NCBI GenBank assembly: GCA_016932145.1
Contig: JAFGDI010000198.1
Span: 1 to 5,812 of the forward strand
DNA: 5,812 nt
DNA from: Sedimentisphaerales bacterium
GTDB taxonomy: Bacteria; Planctomycetota; Phycisphaerae; Sedimentisphaerales; SM23-30
Direction: 5' to 3'
Part shown: piece after piece, positions 1 through 4,986 of the stretch
How the letters are laid out: the number at the start of each line of letters is the position of its first letter
Numbering within the stretch: the stretch's first letter is position 1
Notes under the pieces: generated by a model
Database searches by the model: none
The model's input: the letters and a program-made list of their open reading frames with translations, nothing else
What the model was told of the DNA's origin: nothing
Made by a program: the position numbers and the translations under genes

Positions 1-2159
1 ATGTATGGAGTTTCAGTAGAGGCATTTTTGGCGGTTATAACTAATTTCCGGTCGTTTGGCAGAGAAAGAGTAGCCTTTTCAAAGAGCGGTCCGGTAATAG
101 CAAATCCGCCAATGCCCGGCACTTCGGGGTATAGCCCCAGAGCGGCGAAGATATACCAGGCCGACATAGCACCGCTATCATCATCGCCGGGTATGCCTTT
201 GGGAGTATTGGAGAAAGAGGCATAGATCACATTTCTCATCTGCTGCTGAGCTTTCCATGGGGCTCCAGCCCAGTTATAAACCGGCACTATGCCGAAGCAG
301 GGTTCATTACCAGCCAGGTAATGGGGGTTGCCGTAATCATAACCAAAAGCGATCTGTGCCATGAGTTTATCGAGTCTTTCCAGGGCGATAGATTCTCCTC
401 CAATTTCATTGATAAGACGAGTCAGATTATGAGCAGCCCCCCAGGTATAGTGGGTTGAAGTGCCTTCCTGACAGCTATCGCTGGAATAGGGGTTGAAGTT
501 ATTTTTCCAGGTTCCATCGGCATATTTGGGCCAGAGGTACTTTTCGGTGGGGTGGAGAAGGTTGAAGAAATTCTGGCTGCGGTCGAGGAAATATTTGTAG
601 TTTTCATCGTCGCCGGCGATTTTAGCCATCTGTGCAATAGCGAAATCAGCCAGTGAATATTCAACGGTCTGAGAGATGGAACAGTGGATACCGCAGTCAT
701 CAGGGTAAAATCCATGCTGCTTATATTCGGTGAGATACTGCCAGGTGTAATTGAGGTTTCTGCCCCAATATCGGTTTTCTTTTCCGGAATCGATCATGAT
801 CTCGGTGAGGGCTTTAACATCAAAGTCACGAGCTCCAAAGGCGTAAGCGTTGGCAATGAACAGTGCCGCGGGGTATCCGGCCATGATGAGTGTTTCGTCG
901 TTAAACATGCTCCAGAGAGGTAAGCCGCCTCCACCGTTGAATTGTGTTTGTTTTGATGTGTCCAGTAATGTCTGGCAGAAATCACTGGCAATTTCAGGGT
1001 ATAGCAAACCCCAGAGTTGGGCCTGAGTGCGATATGTGTCCCAGCCGGAAAAAGTGGCATAGGCATGATGACCGGTTTTGACTTTATAGGTTTTATTATC
1101 CATACCGATATATTCGCCGTTAACATCGTCAAAGATATTAGGGAGCATGAGAGTATGGTACAGTGCGGTATAGAAGATGGTTCTATCGTCTAAAGTACCG
1201 CCTTCGATTTGTATGCGGCTGAGAGTTTTGTTCCATTGGTTTCTTGCCTCAGATCTGATTTTGGTGAAATCCCAATGAGGCATTTCTGTTGCCAGGTTTT
1301 CTCTGGCATTAGCCAGTGACACGAAGGAGATGGCGGTTTTCATTGTGACGGTCTTAGTACCCGCCGGGAAGCTGAAATAGGCGGCAATATCATTACCTTT
1401 AACGCTGGATTGGCGGTTGTTTTTGCTTTCTCCCTGCCAGCATCCGACTTCAGAGAAATCAGTATCAAAGACGACGGTATAATAAATGATGTAATCACAC
1501 TTTTTCTGGTGGCAGAAACCGCCGCCATTAACCCATCCGGAAACGGAGCGATTTTTGGCATCGATCTCGATGAGTCCATCTCGCATACCGTTAGCAGAAG
1601 CACCCGGATCGAAGATGATATGGGCCGGGCTCTGGTTCTGATAAGTGAATTTGGCCATACCGCAGCGGGTAGTGGCAGTAAGTTCTGTGTTAACGGCGTA
1701 ATTGTCGAGAGTTACAGAATAGTAGCCTGGTGATGCCTGCTCGTTATCGTGTCTGTATTTAGAGCTATAGGCATTTTTGTCAAGAGCAGGTGATTTGGTG
1801 AGTTCGCCGGTTACTGGCATAAAAGGCAGCTCACAAACCGCCTCGCAGCCGACGCCGCTAATATGCACCAGCCCAAAGCCGCGGATCTCATCGCAGGTAT
1901 AGTCATAGCCGCTGCCATGATTGCGTTCTGGCGTATGCGGACTGAACGAGAGCATTCCCAGCGGTACCTGAGCCCCGGGGTAAGTTGACCCCGAGCCGCG
2001 AACCGTACCTATAAAGGGGTTAACCAGTTCAGATAAATCAGTGCTATTCTGGGCATAAGAAATGCCTGTTAGTAGCATAATACCGCAAATAGTCAGTAAA
2101 GATCTGAGGTTTTGGCTGAATCCGATAAAAGTGAATAATTTTTGTTTATTAGCCTGCAA
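1..2159 (-). CDS. GH92 alpha-mannosidase, secreted, TTG start, C-terminus cut by window edge
   Basis: Family GH92 enzymes are calcium-dependent, inverting exo-alpha-mannosidases that trim mannose from N-glycans, mannans and related glycans. The frame is open for 719 codons with no stop; family members are usually somewhat over 750 residues, so only the last few dozen are probably missing. Residues 1-36 form a Sec signal peptide: basic start, hydrophobic stretch LLTICGIMLL, likely cleavage after SYA36. The N-terminal beta-sandwich begins at LVNPFIGT (45-52) and includes SGVGC (101-105). The (alpha/alpha)6 catalytic domain carries FSGWDTYR (370-377), QTVEY with E500 as putative general acid, EGTSTHYTW (565-573), AGNEP (616-620) and GDDDSGAMSAWY (658-669), whose aspartates supply the catalytic base. 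The TTG at 2157-2159 was chosen because AGGAG lies 8 nt upstream and it yields a full signal peptide; the first in-frame ATG (codon 28) would cut that peptide in half. It has its own promoter. The mature part shows 12 cysteines. Linkage specificity cannot be read from sequence alone. Confidence 0.95.
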   Translation of the reverse strand, partial: MQANKQKLFTFIGFSQNLRSLLTICGIMLLTGISYAQNSTDLSELVNPFIGTVRGSGSTYPGAQVPLGMLSFSPHTPERNHGSGYDYTCDEIRGFGLVHISGVGCEAVCELPFMPVTGELTKSPALDKNAYSSKYRHDNEQASPGYYSVTLDNYAVNTELTATTRCGMAKFTYQNQSPAHIIFDPGASANGMRDGLIEIDAKNRSVSGWVNGGGFCHQKKCDYIIYYTVVFDTDFSEVGCWQGESKNNRQSSVKGNDIAAYFSFPAGTKTVTMKTAISFVSLANARENLATEMPHWDFTKIRSEARNQWNKTLSRIQIEGGTLDDRTIFYTALYHTLMLPNIFDDVNGEYIGMDNKTYKVKTGHHAYATFSGWDTYRTQAQLWGLLYPEIASDFCQTLLDTSKQTQFNGGGGLPLWSMFNDETLIMAGYPAALFIANAYAFGARDFDVKALTEIMIDSGKENRYWGRNLNYTWQYLTEYKQHGFYPDDCGIHCSISQTVEYSLADFAIAQMAKIAGDDENYKYFLDRSQNFFNLLHPTEKYLWPKYADGTWKNNFNPYSSDSCQEGTSTHYTWGAAHNLTRLINEIGGESIALERLDKLMAQIAFGYDYGNPHYLAGNEPCFGIVPVYNWAGAPWKAQQQMRNVIYASFSNTPKGIPGDDDSGAMSAWYIFAALGLYPEVPGIGGFAITGPLFEKATLSLPNDRKLVITAKNASTETPY

Positions 2160-2167
2160 TTTTATAG

Positions 2168-2172
2168 CTCCT
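2168..2172 (-). promoter_or_regulatory. Shine-Dalgarno of the GH92 gene
   Basis: AGGAG on the minus strand, separated by 8 nt (CTATAAAA) from the TTG at 2157-2159. The match to the anti-SD sequence and the spacing decide in favour of the TTG start. No in-frame ATG lies between this site and codon 28. Confidence 0.8.
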
Positions 2173-2198
2173 GTATTAATAATGATAATTGTAATTTA

Positions 2199-2261
2199 TG
2201 GTTATTATAAACTTATAGCTGGTTTATATCAAGGCATGTGTTCGCCTGGTGGTTATTATAA
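2199..2261. repeat. 12-bp direct repeat in the GH92 leader
   Basis: TGGTTATTATAA occurs exactly at 2199-2210 and again at 2250-2261 (plus-strand reading), 51 bp apart start to start, close to five helical turns. The first copy covers the GH92 -10 box; the second lies upstream of the -35. The spacing would suit a DNA-binding protein contacting both copies, but the motif is AT-rich and no regulator is visible, so this is only a candidate. Confidence 0.4.
2204..2232 (-). promoter_or_regulatory. Sigma70-type promoter for GH92
   Basis: On the minus strand the -35 element is TTGATA (2227-2232, five of six to TTGACA), followed by a 17-bp spacer and a perfect TATAAT -10 (2204-2209). Transcription would start near 2197, giving a leader of roughly 38 nt with the AGGAG ribosome site near its end. 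The downstream position relative to the hairpin at 2399-2428 supports independent transcription of GH92. Bacteroidota promoters normally use a different -33/-7 consensus, so this element argues mildly for another phylum. AT-rich leaders can produce such matches by chance, but both boxes and the spacing agree here. Confidence 0.65.
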
Positions 2262-2280
2262 TTGAGGAAAATGGTCAGAA

Positions 2281-2313
2281 AAGGCCTCCGGCATGCCTGG
2301 TCAGGAATCAGGC
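2281..2313. repeat. GC-rich cluster of short palindromes upstream of the GH92 promoter
   Basis: Within an AT-rich leader this stretch packs AGGCCT (2282-2287), GGCATGCC (2290-2297), CCTG-GT-CAGG (2296-2305) and the inverted pair GCCTG/CAGGC (2295-2299 with 2309-2313). It sits about 50-80 bp upstream of the -35. It could be an operator or a weak RNA hairpin of a transcript reading through from GH3. No matching factor can be named. Confidence 0.3.
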
Positions 2314-2337
2314 GATAGTATTTTTACTGCGTTGTTA

Positions 2338-2348
2338 TACAAATTGTA
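2338..2348. promoter_or_regulatory. Small palindrome TACAAATTGTA, possible operator
   Basis: A perfect 5-bp inverted repeat around one central base (TACAA-A-TTGTA), with further partial symmetry GTTA/TAAC outside it. It lies about 105 bp upstream of the GH92 -35, downstream of the hairpin that ends the GH3 transcript. Short AT-rich palindromes are common by chance, so the assignment is weak. Confidence 0.2.
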
Positions 2349-2398
2349 ACACGCCTGTTGTGGTGCTATTGTAAGGAAGTTATTGTTGAGGTAAATAA

Positions 2399-2428
2399 GA
2401 AAGGAGAGAGTCAAGACCCTCTCCTTTC
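2399..2428 (-). terminator. Putative Rho-independent terminator after GH3
   Basis: A perfect 10-bp stem pairs 2399-2408 (GAAAGGAGAG on the plus strand) with 2419-2428, leaving a 10-nt loop that can form extra GTC/GAC pairing. On the minus strand the stem is followed by TTATTTACC, a moderately U-rich tail; on the plus strand the following bases are CAGCTG, not U-rich. It lies about 90 bp past the GH3 stop and upstream of the GH92 promoter, so it most likely ends the GH38-GH3 transcript. The U-tract is imperfect, so termination may be partial. Confidence 0.65.
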
Positions 2429-2517
2429 CTCAGCTGCTTGCCCTACACGCTGAACTTATAGTTGTAGAAATATGATTAAGCAACAATGGTACTGAACCAA
2501 TTATCGCAATTTTCTGA
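2429..2517. other. 3' untranslated segment between the GH3 stop and the hairpin
   Basis: About 90 bp between the GH3 stop codon and the terminator-like hairpin. No coding frame with a credible start, no RNA gene and no clear repeat is visible. The whole gap 2160-2517 between GH3 and GH92 is non-coding; its other contents are listed separately. Confidence 0.6.
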
Positions 2518-4947
2518 TTATGGTTTTAATAGAGAAGGTTCGATAAGATATATATCACCTATCACTTTTAAGTTCTTTTTTAAGCGGGTATCTGCTGAGC
2601 TTGCTCCAATCATGATCTCGAAATCACCTGGTTCGACTACGCGGTTGAGGTTGGTGTCAATAAGCCATAGGTCTCTGGTTGGTAACAGGGTAAAGGATAC
2701 TTGTTTGCTTTGACCGGCAGCCAGATGTATGCGCTCAAACCCTCTGATGTCTTTGTCGTAAGGTATAACGCTGGCGTAACGGTCTCTGACATAAAGCTGG
2801 ACTATTTCATCGCCGGCATATTTACCTTCATTAGTAACCGTCAGGGAGACAGTTACGGTATCGGTAGCGTTGATCTTTTCGCTGCTTAACTTGAGGTCTG
2901 AATATTTAAATGTGGTATAGCTCAAGCCATAGCCGAAGGGGTATAGGGCTTCGGTAACTCTGGAATTACCAGTTCCGTTGGGATTATTACCGCTGGACTG
3001 CTTGCCCAGAGCAGCATTGTGAACGGGGAAATTGATCGGTATCTGTCCGGCAGTACGGGGGAAAGTAATGGGCAGTTTTCCGCCCGGGTTGTATATGCCA
3101 AAAATGGCTTCGGCAACGGCTTGTCCCATAAACTCGCCGCCAAACCAGGCATTGAGTATAGCCGGGCAGTATTTATCTTCCCAGTTAATACTTAAAGGCC
3201 GGCCGTTGGTGAGTACGACAATAACGGGCTTGCCTGTAGCGTGGAGCTTTCTCAGCAGTAGTTGCTGATTCTGGGGCAGGTCCAGAGATGTTCTGGATTT
3301 ACATTCACCTACCATGTCTTCGTTTTCTCCTACGACAGCGATAATATATTCACAATCGCCGGCGGCTTCGACTGCCGCATTGATCATGTTCATTTCATCG
3401 CTGGCAATTTCGGTATAGATTATTTCATTTACCGGCCAGCTCTTTTCATGATGGTTACAGCCTTTACTATAGACAACTTCAACATTGTCAGCACATGTCT
3501 GTTTGATGCCTTCCAGGATGCTGATGACATTGCCTTTTTTGGGGCCATAGCGAGACCAGCAGATACTTTTTTCAGCCGCTCCCGGTCCTACTACGGCGAT
3601 GCGTTTGACTTTGGTCAGGTCAAGGGGAAGGGTGTTGTCCTGGTTCTTTAACAGAACCAGAGATTCCTGAGCGGCTTTGAGAGCAATTGCTCTATGCTCA
3701 TCACTGGCAACAATGGTATCAGCAGCAACAGCATCAACATAGGGTTTATCGAAAAGTCCCAGCTTGAACTTTACAGCCAGCACATCGCGTACACGAGCAT
3801 CGATAACATCCATTGATAAAGCACCTTCCCTGAGTGATTCTCTGATCAGATTGATGAAATCTTCTGGCTTGGAGAAATTAGTGCGAACATTTCCACCTGC
3901 TTGGATATATGCCCGTGCGGCTTCTTTGAAATTGGGGGCTATTCTGTGCTTATGGTGTATTTGCTCAACGGCATCGGAATCGGAGACTACATAGCCGGTA
4001 AAGCCCATTCGCTTACGGAGAATATCGATGAGGAACTGGCTGCTGGCAGAGACAGGTACTCCATTCCAGTCATTGTAAGAGCTCATTACGCCGGTAATGT
4101 CAACATTTGCCATTACCTGTTCAAATGCGTATAGATGAATCAGCTCCATTTCGCGAGGTGCGACATGGGGGTCAGTCCTGCCATCGCCATCACGGCCGCC
4201 ATTGGGGATACTATAAACGGCGAAATGCTTACAGGTAACGCCGGGCCCGGCACTGCGAATGCCTCTGGCCTGCTCAATGCCAAGCTGGGCGACCAGATAA
4301 GGCGATTCGCCATAGCACTCAACGACCCGGCCCCATCGCTGATCGCGAGGTACATCGAGTATAGGTGAGTATAAATGGGTATAGCCCAGAGCGGCGGCTT
4401 CCATGCCGGTTACTTTTCCAATTTCATTAACCAATTGCCTGTTCCAGGTGGCACCTATGGCTATCTGGCAGGGGAAATTTGTGGCATAGACATGGCATAC
4501 GCCTCTGATGCCCTCATTGGTGAAGTCAACAGGAATGCCCAGTCTGGTCTTTTCGATGAACCAGCGTTGGGTATCATTTATGGTCTGGGTGTGCTTTGAG
4601 GCAGGCCAGGCATATTCGGTATTACTGATGCCATTATGCTGTTCGTCAATATTGGCGATACCATCTTTCCATATCTTATTGAGCCAGCCATCGTTAGGCA
4701 GGGCATCTTCCAGAACCCGCTTATAGCCATACAGGGTGCAAAGCTGTACGGTCTTTTCGTCAGAGGTCATCTGACTGAGCAGGTCCTCAACTCGTTTTTC
4801 AATTGGCTCGTTGCGGTTCTCATATATGTCCATAGTTCCGTTCTTATTAAAATCTATCCAGGAATCATGGTAAATTTCAGTGGCTGAAACCGGAAGAGCC
4901 AGAGCCAGAGCCAGGGCAATTAGCATCAACTTTAGTTTTTTGATCAT
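2518..4947 (-). CDS. GH3 beta-glycosidase (beta-glucosidase/beta-xylosidase-like), secreted
   Basis: GH3 enzymes are retaining exo-beta-glycosidases that remove terminal beta-linked sugars. The protein is 809 residues, normal for the three-domain form. Residues 1-22 are a Sec signal peptide with an ALALALAL core and likely cleavage after VSA22. The N-terminal TIM-barrel domain has TNEGIRG (143-149), DVPRDQRWGR (198-207), the substrate-binding K240-H241 pair and YVVSDSDAV (319-327) with D323 as putative nucleophile. The alpha/beta sandwich follows (about 410-640), with VVGENED (538-544) and GECKSRTSLDLP (547-558), where E548 is the likely acid/base by analogy with bglX-type enzymes. A fibronectin type III-like domain (about 695-780, GDEIVQLYVRD 712-722) closes it. 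AGAGGA lies 9 nt before the ATG. It follows the GH38 gene by 39 bp, suggesting one operon. Sugar specificity (Glc, Xyl or other) is not settled; beta-xylosidase annotations are common for relatives with the SDS(E/D)AVE motif. Confidence 0.95.
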   Translation of the reverse strand: MIKKLKLMLIALALALALPVSATEIYHDSWIDFNKNGTMDIYENRNEPIEKRVEDLLSQMTSDEKTVQLCTLYGYKRVLEDALPNDGWLNKIWKDGIANIDEQHNGISNTEYAWPASKHTQTINDTQRWFIEKTRLGIPVDFTNEGIRGVCHVYATNFPCQIAIGATWNRQLVNEIGKVTGMEAAALGYTHLYSPILDVPRDQRWGRVVECYGESPYLVAQLGIEQARGIRSAGPGVTCKHFAVYSIPNGGRDGDGRTDPHVAPREMELIHLYAFEQVMANVDITGVMSSYNDWNGVPVSASSQFLIDILRKRMGFTGYVVSDSDAVEQIHHKHRIAPNFKEAARAYIQAGGNVRTNFSKPEDFINLIRESLREGALSMDVIDARVRDVLAVKFKLGLFDKPYVDAVAADTIVASDEHRAIALKAAQESLVLLKNQDNTLPLDLTKVKRIAVVGPGAAEKSICWSRYGPKKGNVISILEGIKQTCADNVEVVYSKGCNHHEKSWPVNEIIYTEIASDEMNMINAAVEAAGDCEYIIAVVGENEDMVGECKSRTSLDLPQNQQLLLRKLHATGKPVIVVLTNGRPLSINWEDKYCPAILNAWFGGEFMGQAVAEAIFGIYNPGGKLPITFPRTAGQIPINFPVHNAALGKQSSGNNPNGTGNSRVTEALYPFGYGLSYTTFKYSDLKLSSEKINATDTVTVSLTVTNEGKYAGDEIVQLYVRDRYASVIPYDKDIRGFERIHLAAGQSKQVSFTLLPTRDLWLIDTNLNRVVEPGDFEIMIGASSADTRLKKNLKVIGDIYLIEPSLLKP
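4895..4912. repeat. Hexanucleotide tandem repeat (AGAGCC)x3 in the GH3 signal peptide
   Basis: Three exact AGAGCC units, with a degenerate fourth after them, encode the alternating Leu-Ala core of the GH3 signal peptide (minus strand CTGGCT units). Gain or loss of one unit would stay in frame and change the hydrophobic core by two residues. Confidence 0.6.
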
Positions 4948-4956
4948 AGTTAGGTT

Positions 4957-4962
4957 TCCTCT
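4957..4962 (-). promoter_or_regulatory. Shine-Dalgarno of the GH3 gene
   Basis: AGAGGA on the minus strand, 9 nt before the ATG at 4945-4947. It lies inside the 39-bp gap after the GH38 stop; no -10/-35 pair and no hairpin are seen in that gap, which supports translation from a shared GH38-GH3 message. Confidence 0.7.
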
Positions 4963-4986
4963 TATTGTTTTGTTTTAGTTTTGTAC

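Noticed and set aside
2062..2265. Plus-strand frame of 67 codons running into the GH3-GH92 gap
   Set aside because: It is antisense to the GH92 signal peptide and promoter; no Shine-Dalgarno sequence and no motif, although its hydrophobic stretch could resemble a membrane segment.
2321..2349. Second possible minus-strand promoter, TTACAA-17-TAAAAA
   Set aside because: The spacing is right but the -10 box is poor, and a much better promoter lies closer to the GH92 start.
2399..2428. Hairpin as a terminator for plus-strand transcription
   Set aside because: There is no plus-strand gene and the bases after the stem on that strand are not U-rich.
2486..2713. Plus-strand frame of 75 codons at the GH3 3' end
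   Set aside because: Mostly antisense to the GH3 fibronectin-like domain, with no ribosome site and no family resemblance.
3262..3651. 129-residue open frame on the plus strand
   Set aside because: It lies wholly antisense to the GH3 alpha/beta sandwich coding region and looks like a shadow produced by codon bias.
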